Shown: positions 25,225 through 34,186, counted from the first letter of the stretch. The stretch is 64,000 nt of DNA from an uncultured Bacteroidales bacterium (GCA_902800715.1 CADCFN010000002.1:310001-374000); one strand, 5' to 3'. Notes: a model not told the origin generated them from the letters alone. Program-made: numbers and translations.

Positions 25225-26199
25225 ATGGACAAACGTGATACTGCAATAGATATAGCAAAAGCCATAGGCATTCTTCTGATGATATTAGGACATTGTGGAG
25301 AAATCCCATACATGCCCTATAGACATTTCATCTTCACTTTCCATATGCCCCTATTCTTCATTATTAGTGGTTATTTTTTAAAAAAAATGCCCATCAAAGC
25401 ATCATTAATAAAAGATATAAGGCATCTAATGTATCCATATGTCTATACATCTTTTGCTATTATAGCATTGAGTTTATTGTTCGCGTTTCACAGTGGTGAC
25501 TATAAACAAGTGATATATTACATTGAAGCTACATTTATAGGGTCAGGTGGGCCTCATAGTTCATGCTTATTGCTTTCATCTGTACCAAGTATAGGAGCAA
25601 TTTGGTTTTTCCCCGCTTTATATGTTTGCAAAAATGTATACAATTGTATTTCAGGATATAGCACAGAGAAAAGAATGATTTATTCATCTGTTATATTCAT
25701 ATGTGCAACATTGATTGGCAGATACCTTATTTTTATCCCATTTTCCATACTATCAGGTTTATCTGCTATAATATTTTACGCAATAGGTGATTTCTTCAAA
25801 ACTCAATTTAAAATGAAGAATATATATTGGATTTTGGGGATTATTTGTTGGATTATTTCATTCAAATATTCACATCTTTACATTGTAAATCCACAAATTG
25901 ACTTATATTTTATAGATGTTATTGGAGCTACAACTGCATCGCTTATTTGCTATCTTGTCTCCCAAAAAATCGAACACTTACGGTTTTCTTCTCATTTTTT
26001 ATCATGGCTTGGGGAAAACACCTTGTATGTCCTTTGTTTTCATCTAATTGATCTGAATATCGGCATTTCAACAATTCTGACTAAAGGTAGTAGTCTGTTA
26101 ACTATTTCCTGCAGACTTGTTTTTCCTATTATGGCAACGCTTATTTTCACAAAAGCAAAACAAATAATAAAGGAAAAGACCGTTCACTGTTCTTATTAG
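25225..26199 (+). CDS. Membrane acyltransferase of the acyltransferase-3 family
   Basis: The 324-residue integral membrane protein has about ten hydrophobic helices and the family hallmarks: IDIAKAIGILLMILGHCG near the N-terminus with the catalytic-type His, then FHMPLFFIISGY. Such proteins (OafA, NolL, WecH-like) transfer acetyl or other acyl groups to exported glycans. Base composition is much more AT-rich than the neighbours (runs of ATA/TTT codons), which points to horizontal acquisition. It is monocistronic and isolated from the glycan operon 2-9 kb downstream, although it may modify that product. Confidence 0.8.
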   Translation: MDKRDTAIDIAKAIGILLMILGHCGEIPYMPYRHFIFTFHMPLFFIISGYFLKKMPIKASLIKDIRHLMYPYVYTSFAIIALSLLFAFHSGDYKQVIYYIEATFIGSGGPHSSCLLLSSVPSIGAIWFFPALYVCKNVYNCISGYSTEKRMIYSSVIFICATLIGRYLIFIPFSILSGLSAIIFYAIGDFFKTQFKMKNIYWILGIICWIISFKYSHLYIVNPQIDLYFIDVIGATTASLICYLVSQKIEHLRFSSHFLSWLGENTLYVLCFHLIDLNIGISTILTKGSSLLTISCRLVFPIMATLIFTKAKQIIKEKTVHCSY

Positions 26200-26427
26200 A
26201 AAGATTATGAGGAAGATTCTTTGATGGCACTCTCTTTGTTGGTTATGTAATCAATATGTAGTGCTTCATAGGAACCGGGCATTGACATACACACACTAAA
26301 CTATACCGAACGAAATGGATGCGCCACCCGGCTGAAATCGCCCATACAGATCATCCGTCCGTATATAAATAATGTTACTGATGCCATTATCACGTGATTT
26401 GGGGGCATTTTGGAGGCACTAAGTGAT

Positions 26428-26475
26428 TTTTTTGAAAAAAAGTTGGATTTTTTCTTGGTGGTAAGAAAAAAAGCA
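26428..26475 (+). repeat. Intact copy of the promoter-upstream repeat
   Basis: This partner of 24851-24898 lies directly in front of a TACCTTTG -7 box. A/T tracts flanking TTGGTGGTAA are what strong stable-RNA and ribosomal promoters in Bacteroidales tend to look like. Confidence 0.6.
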
Positions 26476-26484
26476 GTACCTTTG
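26454..26484 (+). promoter_or_regulatory. Promoter of the tRNA-like element and rpsP
   Basis: TACCTTTG (26477-26484) is a consensus -7 box. CTTG (26454-26457) lies 19 bases upstream as an imperfect -33, inside the A/T-rich repeat. Transcription would start near 26490, 12 bases before the tRNA-like sequence. Confidence 0.6.
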
Positions 26485-26501
26485 CAGTCGCAATTAGGAA
26501 T

Positions 26502-26572
26502 TGTCCTGTGGTGTAATGGTAGCACATCGGATTCTGGTTCCGCTTGCGAGGGTTCGAATCCTTCGTCACTTT
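26502..26572 (+). pseudogene. tRNA-Gln(CTG)-like sequence lacking a pairable acceptor stem
   Basis: The D-arm (GTG/CAC with TAATGGTAG), the anticodon arm (loop TTCTGGT, CTG at 26534-26536, four of five stem pairs) and the T-arm (GAGGG/CCTTC around TTCGAAT) are those of a glutamine tRNA. The 5' end TGTCCTG is also typical. The 3' strand that should read CAGGACA is instead GTCACTT, giving no Watson-Crick acceptor pairs. It lies between the promoter and the rpsP ATG, so it is transcribed as part of the rpsP leader. A functional tRNA is unlikely; a relic or tRNA-like leader structure fits better. Confidence 0.6.
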
Positions 26573-26620
26573 TTTTATGAGATTTTATTAGTTAATTCAA
26601 AAATTTAAACTGTTAGAATT

Positions 26621-27202
26621 ATGGCAACAAAGATCAGATTGCAGCGCCACGGTCACAAGGACTATGCGTTCTATCCCATTGTTATTGCCGATAGCAGGGC
26701 ACCACGAGATGGTAGATTTATTGAGAGGATTGGTTCTTATAACCCCAACACTAATCCTGCTACCATCAGTTTGAATTTCGAGCGTGCACTCTATTGGATC
26801 AACGTAGGTGCAATTCCCACCGACACTGTACGTAACATTCTCTCTCGCGAGGGTGTGATGCTGATGAAGCACCTCCAGGGCGGCGTCAAGAAGGGCGCTT
26901 TCACCCAGGAAGAGGCTCAGAAGCGTTTCGACGCCTGGAAGGCTGAGAAGCAGGCTAAGCTCGACGCTATCCGCAACAAGGAGCGCGACGACAAGAAGGC
27001 TGCCGACAAGAAGACCATCGCTGAGGAGGCCAAGAAGAACGAGGCAAAGGCTGAGGCCGTAGCCAAGAAGAAAGCCGAGATCGCTGCCGCTAAGGCTGCT
27101 GCCGAGGCTGAGGCTGCAAAGGCCGCTCAGGAGGCTGAGGCTCCCGCCGAGGAACCTGCCGCTGAGGCTCCCGCTGAAGAGGCTCCCGCCGCTGAGGCAT
27201 AA
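26621..27202 (+). CDS. rpsP: 30S ribosomal protein S16 with long low-complexity tail
   Basis: The first 80-90 residues are a standard S16 ([37 protein letters not shown]). The rest of the 193 residues is a charged Lys/Ala/Glu extension ending in repeated APAEE-type segments. A longer S16 is usual in Bacteroidota, although bacterial S16 is otherwise about 80-90 residues. It assembles into the small ribosomal subunit. The gene shares its promoter with the tRNA-like element and is followed by a strong terminator, so it is separated from the usual rimM/trmD neighbours. Confidence 0.95.
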   Translation: MATKIRLQRHGHKDYAFYPIVIADSRAPRDGRFIERIGSYNPNTNPATISLNFERALYWINVGAIPTDTVRNILSREGVMLMKHLQGGVKKGAFTQEEAQKRFDAWKAEKQAKLDAIRNKERDDKKAADKKTIAEEAKKNEAKAEAVAKKKAEIAAAKAAAEAEAAKAAQEAEAPAEEPAAEAPAEEAPAAEA

Positions 27203-27230
27203 GAAGAACCCCGTTCTTTTTAAAACCACA

Positions 27231-27269
27231 CTGGCTCTCAACCATCACGGTTGGGAGCCAGTACTTTTT
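27231..27269 (+). terminator. Terminator of rpsP
   Basis: CTGGCTCTCAACC pairs with GGTTGGGAGCCAG (13 bp, one G-T) across a 5-base loop and is followed by TACTTTTT. Confidence 0.9.
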
Positions 27270-27317
27270 GTTATCGATTAGCGCTTCACATCTCGCAAGT
27301 CAATTATCATGATATCA

Positions 27318-27349
27318 TTGCCTTTTTCAAAATATATACTTACCTTTGC
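27318..27349 (+). promoter_or_regulatory. Promoter of the ornithine cyclodeaminase-family gene
   Basis: ATTG (27318-27321) and TACCTTTG (27342-27349) are 20 bases apart. The leader is about 30 bases. Confidence 0.55.
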
Positions 27350-27382
27350 GCTCATAAAATATTACTCTAACAAATTTATTAT

Positions 27383-28351
27383 ATGATGGGCAATACCGTT
27401 AAGATCATTCGCCACCAAGATGTTGTCAACGCCGGCATCTCTCCCAAACAATGCATTGAATGGGTAGAAGAATCCTTCAAGATGAAATATGAGGCAACCT
27501 TGCCGCCCAAAATCAGTATTCATCCCCAAGGAGACGACTTCTTCAACACTATGCCATGCCTCTTGCCAAAACGCTATGGCCGTTTCACGATGAAAGAGGT
27601 GCACCGCATTGCCGGCCAAAAGCCTGCCCTGGGCAGCGATATCCTGGTCTATGATTCCAAGCAGGGTAACCTGCTGGCCATCATGGACGGTGACTGGATC
27701 ACTAACATGAGGACAGGCGCTGTCGCCGCGCTGTCGGCCAGAATGTTCAAGCCGTCAGGGTGCGATGAGTACTCGTTTATCGGACTGGGCAATACCGCCA
27801 GAGCCACTGCCTTGTGCCTTCTCGAGGACAACCACGACCGCAAAGTGGTCTTCAGATTATTGAAATACAAGGACCAAGCCGAGCTTTTTATAGAGCGCTT
27901 CAAGAACTATGACAATCTTGAAATAGAGATTGTTGACAACATCGAGCAGCTGGTCAAGCAGTCCAAAGTGCTCATTTCCTGTATCACCTCGGCCAATGGC
28001 ATCCTGTGCCCGGATGACAGCTTATTCCAGCCCGGAATGTTGCTCATCCCCGTCCACACACGCGGTTTCCAGAATTGTGATTTGATCTTTGACAAAATCT
28101 TCGGTGATGATACTGGCCATGTGCAAGGTTTCAAATATTTCTCACGTTTCAAGAAATATGATGAATTGAGCCAAGTTCTGCTGGGCAACAACCCGGGAAG
28201 AGAGAGTGACTTCGAGAGGATAATCTGCTACAACATCGGCCTGGGCCTTCATGATGCCGTGTATTCCAGCCATCTGTATGACATACTCGCCGACAAGGCT
28301 GAAATTCCAAGTATCAATCAAGACAAAGAGACCTCAAAATTCTGGATTTGA
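27383..28351 (+). CDS. Ornithine cyclodeaminase/mu-crystallin family dehydrogenase
   Basis: The 322-residue protein has the family layout. An N-terminal substrate-binding part carries KISIHPQGDDFFNTMPC and KEVH, with a DGDWITNMRTGAVAAL helix. A Rossmann domain with FIGLGNTARATALCLL follows. Members include ornithine cyclodeaminase, alanine dehydrogenases and ketimine reductases, all NAD(P)-linked imine or amino-acid oxidoreductases. The exact substrate is not predictable. A double ATG opens the frame and I use the first. It is monocistronic, between its own promoter and a bidirectional terminator. Confidence 0.82.
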   Translation: MMGNTVKIIRHQDVVNAGISPKQCIEWVEESFKMKYEATLPPKISIHPQGDDFFNTMPCLLPKRYGRFTMKEVHRIAGQKPALGSDILVYDSKQGNLLAIMDGDWITNMRTGAVAALSARMFKPSGCDEYSFIGLGNTARATALCLLEDNHDRKVVFRLLKYKDQAELFIERFKNYDNLEIEIVDNIEQLVKQSKVLISCITSANGILCPDDSLFQPGMLLIPVHTRGFQNCDLIFDKIFGDDTGHVQGFKYFSRFKKYDELSQVLLGNNPGRESDFERIICYNIGLGLHDAVYSSHLYDILADKAEIPSINQDKETSKFWI

Positions 28352-28368
28352 TCATCATCATTTCAACA

Positions 28369-28408
28369 AACAATCGTTCCTTCAATATTCTTTGAAGGAA
28401 CGATTGTT
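28369..28408. terminator. Bidirectional terminator between convergent units
   Basis: A 17-bp perfect stem (AACAATCGTTCCTTCAA and its complement) with a 6-base loop sits between two convergent genes. T-runs are weak on both sides. Confidence 0.75.
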
Positions 28409-28429
28409 ATGTAATCTATGATATCAGTG

Positions 28430-30253
28430 TCAACAGTATGCCATCAACGCGTCGACGAGACGGTTGTTGTCCTTCTCGTCACGGATAGCGATTCTGACGA
28501 AATTTTTTCCTTCAAGACCAGTCTTAGTGTCACAGTCCTTGATGAGGATGTTGTGTTCATTCAGCAGCTTCTCGGTCAGTTGACGTGACGTGTATCGGTC
28601 TGTAACTTGGCAGAGGAAGTAGTTAGCCTGTGAGGGGATGACTCTGAGATATGGTATTGAGGACAGGCGCTCGGCAAATCGGTTACGCTCGGCAATGAAC
28701 TTTTCACACGCCGACTTGTAGAAGGACTCATACTTGTTGAAAATCTGCATATAGAACTCAGCAAAGGAATTGATGTTCCAAATGGCGACATCTTTCTTCA
28801 TCTTATCCAATAGCGCTGTGTCGGCACCAGCCAAAACGCCCAAACGGAGTCCAGGTACACCATAGGACTTGCTGATGCTCTTCATGAGCAGCAACTCTGG
28901 ATGAGATTCCAGGATGTCATCATTGAGCAAAGAATTGTTCAATCCATTGTCGGCAAAGTCGACAAATGACTCATCGACAAGAAGCCTAATACCACGTTGT
29001 GCACACCAGTCGGCCAGTGACAACACATCATCACGGCCGATGTAATTACCAGAAGGATTATCTGGATTGATGAGCAACAAGGCATTAATTCCACTTGTTT
29101 CATAGAAAGCCTTCAGGTCATCGACGGTGTAACGCAGGTCCTCATTGTCGGGGAAGAACGGCACTATGGCATCCTTAGCCAAGCGATGAGGATACTCCTC
29201 AAACGTGGGATATACGACACCGATTCTCTGCTTTGAAGGCGCCATGCCTTCCATCAGAGCCTTAATCAGCTCGGAGGCTCCATTTCCCACCACCACATAC
29301 TGGCTGCTGATGCCAAAGTACTTTCCAGCCAACAATGAGTTCACCGCCATGCCGCTGGGATACTGCGTCAAGAGCTCAATGAAATTAGCCTTGATTTCTT
29401 CACGCATGCGTTTGGGCGGGAAGAACGGATTGACGAGGTAACAGAAATCCAGCATCTGCGGGAAGCGCCAATAGCCGCCATAGCGAATGTGGTACTTGTG
29501 CAGCTTGTCCTGTTCAGGAGAAAAGATAGCTTCGGCGATGTCCTTGTCCTGGACGTCATCAATCTCATACCACGGCTTGTCCCCGATGGGCAAGGCTTTG
29601 AGGTTGGCTTGATCCAATAAGGTTATCACGCGCAATACCTGCTCGTAGTACTCATTGTTGCCCATCACCTTGCAATAGGCATCAAGGAAGGGCACATAGA
29701 CCTTGGTTGAGAAATCCTTGCTGAACTTGTAGACGTTCACTGTTTTGTAGTAGAAATCAGCCTCGGCATAGTTAAAGGCCTTCTTGGGCACAAAATTGAC
29801 GATGCTGTTCTCTTTATTGATGCGCACCATCGTGCCGTCCATCCATGACTCATATTTAGCCACGAGCGCCAAGTTGGGATACGGGTCATCGAGAATCATC
29901 TGGAAAAGGCTGTCATCCAGAATCAAATCACTCTCAATGAGCAGCGTGTCATCCTCCACCATCTTGTCCTTGACCAAAGCCAAAGAATAGATGTTATTGG
30001 TCTTGTCGTAGACCGGATTCTCGGCATACTCGATATGCAATCTGTCCTCATAACGGTCACCGATATAATCGATCAATTCCTTGCCCTTGTATCCAACGAC
30101 CATGACAAGACGTGACAGGTTTAACTGGCACAGTTGTTCCAACATCCTATCAATCAGCCTTACGCCATTGACAGGTAACATACACTTGGTGTTATCTCGT
30201 GTATACTTTCCTAAACGCCGACCCATTCCGGCCGCTAAAATTATCGCTTGCAT
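28430..30253 (-). CDS. Fused LicC/PntC-like nucleotidyltransferase and class I/II PLP aminotransferase
   Basis: The 607-residue protein has two enzymes. Residues 1 to about 235 form a nucleotidyltransferase of the LicC/PntC type (AAGMGRRL, NTKCMLPVNG, YDKTNNIYSL, then an ESD metal site). Residues about 245-607 form a fold-I aminotransferase like HisC/CobD, with GNGASELI, NPDNPSGN, DESFVDF and the PLP lysine in SISKSYGVPGLRLG. Such a fusion could make an amino-group-bearing phospho- or phosphonate compound and activate it as a CMP (or other NMP) derivative. The adjacent LicD protein would transfer it to a glycan. The actual substrate is unknown. It is the last gene of the glycan operon. Confidence 0.8.
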   Translation of the reverse strand: MQAIILAAGMGRRLGKYTRDNTKCMLPVNGVRLIDRMLEQLCQLNLSRLVMVVGYKGKELIDYIGDRYEDRLHIEYAENPVYDKTNNIYSLALVKDKMVEDDTLLIESDLILDDSLFQMILDDPYPNLALVAKYESWMDGTMVRINKENSIVNFVPKKAFNYAEADFYYKTVNVYKFSKDFSTKVYVPFLDAYCKVMGNNEYYEQVLRVITLLDQANLKALPIGDKPWYEIDDVQDKDIAEAIFSPEQDKLHKYHIRYGGYWRFPQMLDFCYLVNPFFPPKRMREEIKANFIELLTQYPSGMAVNSLLAGKYFGISSQYVVVGNGASELIKALMEGMAPSKQRIGVVYPTFEEYPHRLAKDAIVPFFPDNEDLRYTVDDLKAFYETSGINALLLINPDNPSGNYIGRDDVLSLADWCAQRGIRLLVDESFVDFADNGLNNSLLNDDILESHPELLLMKSISKSYGVPGLRLGVLAGADTALLDKMKKDVAIWNINSFAEFYMQIFNKYESFYKSACEKFIAERNRFAERLSSIPYLRVIPSQANYFLCQVTDRYTSRQLTEKLLNEHNILIKDCDTKTGLEGKNFVRIAIRDEKDNNRLVDALMAYC

Positions 30254-30272
30254 TTTATCAGTTTATGTAAAT

Positions 30273-31082
30273 TTAATCATAGAATTCGAGGCGCTCGACG
30301 TGGTGATAGACGTGGTCGAGATCATCGGGGAGTCGCATGTAGTCACCAAACATGGTTTGAAGCATGTGGTGGCTGTTTCCAGGGACTGGGAGTTGTACAC
30401 CCTCAAAATCATGAGTAGCCAGTGGGAATACATCCTGCAGGTCATAGATGTTGTGGAACGGGATTCCATAGTCACACATGAGCGCCTTGGTGCCACTCAA
30501 GCGGCTGATGCCTCGCAACAACGGGAACGAGACATGACGATTGAACCAAGTCAGTGCCCTGATTTTCCTCATCGACGATTCGTTGCCATTACCCTTGCGA
30601 AAGAAGTTGTAAGCCATACTTTGCAGGCGCAATCGCTGTGTCCATGGCAAGAGCCTGTCCAGCGGGAAGATGTCAATGAAGATGCCACGTTCCTTAAACA
30701 CCTTGTCAAAGCCACCTTCATCAAGGAAAGAACGCTTATCCCTCAATTTGGCTATAAAGAGAAAATAATTCTTGTCGGTGTTGTTGGTCTGCAGGGCTAT
30801 GTGCTCAGGCAACTCATCGGGCAAGACCGCCAACAGCCGCTTGAAATCCTTGCGCATCATGGCCACATCCAAGTCGTCGTCCCAAGGAATGAACCCGTTG
30901 TGACGGAAAGCCCCCAGAAGAGTGCCGCCATACAAGAAATACGGTATACCGTGCTTCTTGCAAATCCTGTCAAGCACGGTAACCATCTCGAGCATGACCA
31001 TCTGTTGACGGCGCAGAGGAGAGCCTTCAGGGTTGAAACGTGCCCTTAACTCTTCTTGACTGAATGTTGCCTTGTCACTCAT
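30273..31082 (-). CDS. LicD-family phosphotransferase
   Basis: The 269-residue protein has the nucleotidyltransferase-fold LicD core: KHGIPYFLYGGTLLGAFRHNGFIPWDDDLDVAMMR, with the conserved GG..LG..RH..IPWDDD motif carrying the metal-binding aspartates. A later FIDIFPLD segment follows. LicD enzymes transfer phosphocholine or similar phospho-alcohol groups from a CDP/CMP donor to cell-surface sugars. It lies 19 bases from the nucleotidyltransferase-aminotransferase fusion, which could supply its donor. It probably acts at the cytoplasmic face before export by the flippase of the same operon. Confidence 0.88.
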   Translation of the reverse strand: MSDKATFSQEELRARFNPEGSPLRRQQMVMLEMVTVLDRICKKHGIPYFLYGGTLLGAFRHNGFIPWDDDLDVAMMRKDFKRLLAVLPDELPEHIALQTNNTDKNYFLFIAKLRDKRSFLDEGGFDKVFKERGIFIDIFPLDRLLPWTQRLRLQSMAYNFFRKGNGNESSMRKIRALTWFNRHVSFPLLRGISRLSGTKALMCDYGIPFHNIYDLQDVFPLATHDFEGVQLPVPGNSHHMLQTMFGDYMRLPDDLDHVYHHVERLEFYD

Positions 31083-31152
31083 CGGATAAATACCAGCAGT
31101 TAGATGATGTCGATGGTGCTGATTAGCATTTTTTGCACCGCAACAGGTTTGC

Positions 31153-31662
31153 TTATTTCTTTACTTTAAGCCTTAACAGCAGAGCGAATCCTACAGCCAA
31201 AGCAAAAGACATGATTAACTGCAACTGCCAGTTTGCCAGCACGACACTTGCCTGAAGAGCGCCATTAGTGATTACCAGACATTTCAGCAATCGAAAAACG
31301 ACTTTTGACACAAGGATACCCATAAACATCCCCACAAAAGCGCTTTTTGTCACCTTAGTCAACAGATGGAAGAGGTAAACATTGAGCATGAGCTCAATCA
31401 CCATCAAAGCACAAATCGGTGGAACGGGCATTCCCGAAACAATCATCGACGAGACTGGAAGCAATGCCGCCAACAGATAGCCGTTTCTCCTGTCATTCAC
31501 CATCAACAGTCCCAAGAAAAGGGCTACTCTCATGGGCTCAAAATAGTGATATGACACGCCTAAATAATGAGTAATGGCAGGAGTAAGAAATAATAATACC
31601 AACAGAACAGCATCGATAATGACTGTTCTCACAATAGGATTAACTGATGATAAAGTCTTCAT
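31153..31662 (-). CDS. Small multi-pass membrane protein
   Basis: The 169-residue protein has five to six hydrophobic segments and short charged loops, ending LLLRLKVKK. The overall look resembles the substrate-binding (S) subunit of ECF-type transporters, but no family motif is certain. It lies between galE (7 bases upstream) and licD (70 bases downstream) in the glycan operon, so a role in precursor supply or export is possible. Confidence 0.55.
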   Translation of the reverse strand: MKTLSSVNPIVRTVIIDAVLLVLLFLTPAITHYLGVSYHYFEPMRVALFLGLLMVNDRRNGYLLAALLPVSSMIVSGMPVPPICALMVIELMLNVYLFHLLTKVTKSAFVGMFMGILVSKVVFRLLKCLVITNGALQASVVLANWQLQLIMSFALAVGFALLLRLKVKK

Positions 31663-31669
31663 AATACTA

Positions 31670-32704
31670 TTACATTATGCCGCGTTCGCGGAGTTTTTTC
31701 TGCCAGTTCCATGCGCTGAGCATGGTATCGTCAAGAGAAATCTCGGCATGCCAGCCCAAGACCTCGTTAGCGCGTTTGGGATCTGCCCAGATTTGAACAA
31801 TGTCGCCAGGACGGCGAGGAGCAATCTTGTGGGGCACCTTTACGCCGGTAGCACGCTCGAAAGAGTGCAGCAGTTCAAGCACCGATGCACCGTTGCCCGT
31901 ACCGATATTGAAAATCTCCAATGCCTCGTCGCTCTTATCCTCGAGCATGCGCTCCAGGGCCTTGACATGTGCCTTGGCGAGGTCTACGACATTGATAAAG
32001 TCGCGGATGCACGAGCCATCACGAGTGGGATAATCGTCACCGAAGATGCTCAGTTCCTTGCGCACACCGATGGCAGTCTGCGTCAGATAGGGCACCAGGT
32101 TCTGAGGCACACCGTTGGGCAACTCGCCGATTTCGGCACTGGGATGTGCTCCGATAGGATTGAAGTAACGCAGAAGTATCGCCTTGATAGGGCTGCCGCT
32201 GCGGATGACATCGGTAATGATATCCTCACAAATCTGCTTGGTGGCACCATAGGGCGAAGTGGCCTTCTTGGTTGGTGCATCCTCGGTGATGGGGTTCTTG
32301 TCGGGCTCGCCATAGACCGTGCAGGACGATGAGAACACAAAGCCCTTGACGCCGAACTCGGGCATCAGCTCCAGCAAATTGAGCAGGATATTGATGTTGT
32401 TGCGGTAGTACATGATGGGCTTCTCAATACTCTCGCCCACCGCCTTGCTTGCAGCAAAGTTAATGATGCCACTGATGCCGGGATTGTCCTCGAACAGCTT
32501 GCGTACCACAGCGCGGTCGGTGCAGTCACCCTCGACAAACACTGGACGGATGCCCGTAATGCGCTCGATACCATCCAGCACCTCAATATTACTGTTGCTC
32601 AGGTTGTCAATGATGACCACCTCGTAGCCAGCTTGTTGCAGTTCTACTGTAGTATGGGAACCAATAAAGCCAGTTCCACCAGTCACTAAAATTTTGCCTT
32701 TCAT
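31670..32704 (-). CDS. galE: UDP-glucose 4-epimerase
   Basis: This 344-residue extended short-chain dehydrogenase interconverts UDP-glucose and UDP-galactose (or the N-acetyl forms) with bound NAD. The N-terminal GGTGFIGSHT, the catalytic Ser region SSCTVYG and YGATK (Y-x3-K), and the GalE signature NPIGAHPS are present. The length is normal. In this operon it would supply UDP-galactose-type donors for the surface polysaccharide. It is one of the best-conserved genes in the cluster. Confidence 0.93.
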   Translation of the reverse strand: MKGKILVTGGTGFIGSHTTVELQQAGYEVVIIDNLSNSNIEVLDGIERITGIRPVFVEGDCTDRAVVRKLFEDNPGISGIINFAASKAVGESIEKPIMYYRNNINILLNLLELMPEFGVKGFVFSSSCTVYGEPDKNPITEDAPTKKATSPYGATKQICEDIITDVIRSGSPIKAILLRYFNPIGAHPSAEIGELPNGVPQNLVPYLTQTAIGVRKELSIFGDDYPTRDGSCIRDFINVVDLAKAHVKALERMLEDKSDEALEIFNIGTGNGASVLELLHSFERATGVKVPHKIAPRRPGDIVQIWADPKRANEVLGWHAEISLDDTMLSAWNWQKKLRERGIM

Positions 32705-32731
32705 TTCTACTTTTTGTTTTATGATTAAATG

Positions 32732-34186
32732 TTATTTTTTTCGGTTGCGAATAAATTCGATACACTCCTCAAATATCTTGGCATGCAGCAATTTCATCGT
32801 GATGGCATAAAGCGCCGCTGCAATGAGGATGCGAGAAGCCAACAGGAAATACGCATTATGGATGAAGAGCGTCACGAGATAAGTCAAAGCCATCACCACC
32901 ACCGTGATGAGCAAGAACGGCAGCAAGTCGCGCAACATGCTGGTAAACTTGTAACCAATCAATCTTGAAGCAAACACCTGCCATGCCAACAGCCACAGGA
33001 TGTTAATGCAGGCAAATGCTATCACCATTGCCGTGATGCCTAACTGATGACAAGCAAGCACCGCAATCAACATGATGACAATCTGAGATACACAGAGCCA
33101 CATATAGATGTCGGACTTGCCCAAGCTCAGGAACAGGTTCTGATAAACCGTATAGAGCGGTATGAATGCGCCGCTGATGCACAGAATCTGCAACAGCGGA
33201 ATGCTATTAATCCACTGTTCGCCAATTGCTTTAATGATGAACTGAGGGGCAATAAGTGCTAAGCCAAACATTGCCGGGAAAGCCATGAACGCCGTGAAAC
33301 GCAGCATTTTGCCAAACACACGCCGCTGACGCTCATTATCATCGTTGATGCGAGTGAGTACAGGCTGTGCCACCTGGGCGACAGTATTGGATACCAGCTG
33401 GTTGGCCATCGTGTTCCATTTGTTTGCCTGAGTGAAATTACCCACCGATAGAGCAGGAAACAGTCGGCCGAAGACAACAGTCAACAAATTGTTGTTGATG
33501 GTTGTCAATACGGTGGTAATCAGCACCTTGTAACTAAAGGAGAACATCTGTTTGACAGGCGTGAAATCGACATGAAATGTAGGATGCCACCGTGAGAACA
33601 GATATCGTCCAGTGCAAATCATTACATTGTACAGAACTTGCTGTGCCGCCAGGCTCCAATAGGAAAAGCCATTCAACGCCATCACTACACCGACTGTACC
33701 AGAAACAATTAGAGCCGTTATCGTGATGATTGCTTTTTCCTTCACCCTGAGACTGCGGGTGAGTACTGCATTGGGCGTGATACCGATTGCGGCAAAGATA
33801 AATCCCAAGAAGATAAATCGGGACAAGGACGTGAGGCACGGCTGATGGAAAAACTTCGCAATAAGCGGAGCACAGAAAAACAGCACAACATAGAGCAACA
33901 GACTCACGCCGATGTTGAACCAAAAGACTGAATTATAATCGTTGTGCTTGATGTCCTTTATATTGATGAGCGCTACTCCAAATCCGCTATCCTGCAAGTT
34001 ACCTGCAATCAACGTGAAGATAGCCAGCATTCCCACAATACCGTATTCCTCGGGAGAGAGCAGACGTGCAAGAAAGATACCGATAATCAGATTGAGTAGC
34101 TGCGTGCCGCCACTGCTGAGGAAGCCCCAAAACAGCCCTTGGGCGGTTTTTTGCTTCAGGCTCTGATTATCGTTATCGTAACTCAT
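32732..34186 (-). CDS. Polysaccharide flippase, Wzx/TuaB-like
   Basis: The 484-residue protein has about 12-14 membrane helices and begins LKQKTAQGLFWGFLSSGGTQLLNLIIGIFLARLLSPEEYGIVG, the usual start of the MOP-superfamily polysaccharide exporters. It should flip undecaprenyl-linked glycan units across the inner membrane. The start overlaps the KdsC-like gene by 4 bases (ATGA), so translation is coupled. With galE, GT2 and LicD it defines a surface-glycan biosynthesis operon. Confidence 0.88.
   Translation of the reverse strand: MSYDNDNQSLKQKTAQGLFWGFLSSGGTQLLNLIIGIFLARLLSPEEYGIVGMLAIFTLIAGNLQDSGFGVALINIKDIKHNDYNSVFWFNIGVSLLLYVVLFFCAPLIAKFFHQPCLTSLSRFIFLGFIFAAIGITPNAVLTRSLRVKEKAIITITALIVSGTVGVVMALNGFSYWSLAAQQVLYNVMICTGRYLFSRWHPTFHVDFTPVKQMFSFSYKVLITTVLTTINNNLLTVVFGRLFPALSVGNFTQANKWNTMANQLVSNTVAQVAQPVLTRINDDNERQRRVFGKMLRFTAFMAFPAMFGLALIAPQFIIKAIGEQWINSIPLLQILCISGAFIPLYTVYQNLFLSLGKSDIYMWLCVSQIVIMLIAVLACHQLGITAMVIAFACINILWLLAWQVFASRLIGYKFTSMLRDLLPFLLITVVVMALTYLVTLFIHNAYFLLASRILIAAALYAITMKLLHAKIFEECIEFIRNRKK

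Larger units (their letters stand above)
26200..26501 (+). other. Gene-free spacer before the tRNA-like/rpsP unit
   Basis: The spacer holds unassigned AT-rich sequence to about 26425. The promoter upstream element (26428-26475) and -7 box of the rpsP unit follow. I see no gene in it. Confidence 0.5.

Noticed and set aside
26502-26572. Functional tRNA-Gln
   Set aside because: The acceptor strands do not pair, so I list it as a pseudogene/tRNA-like element.
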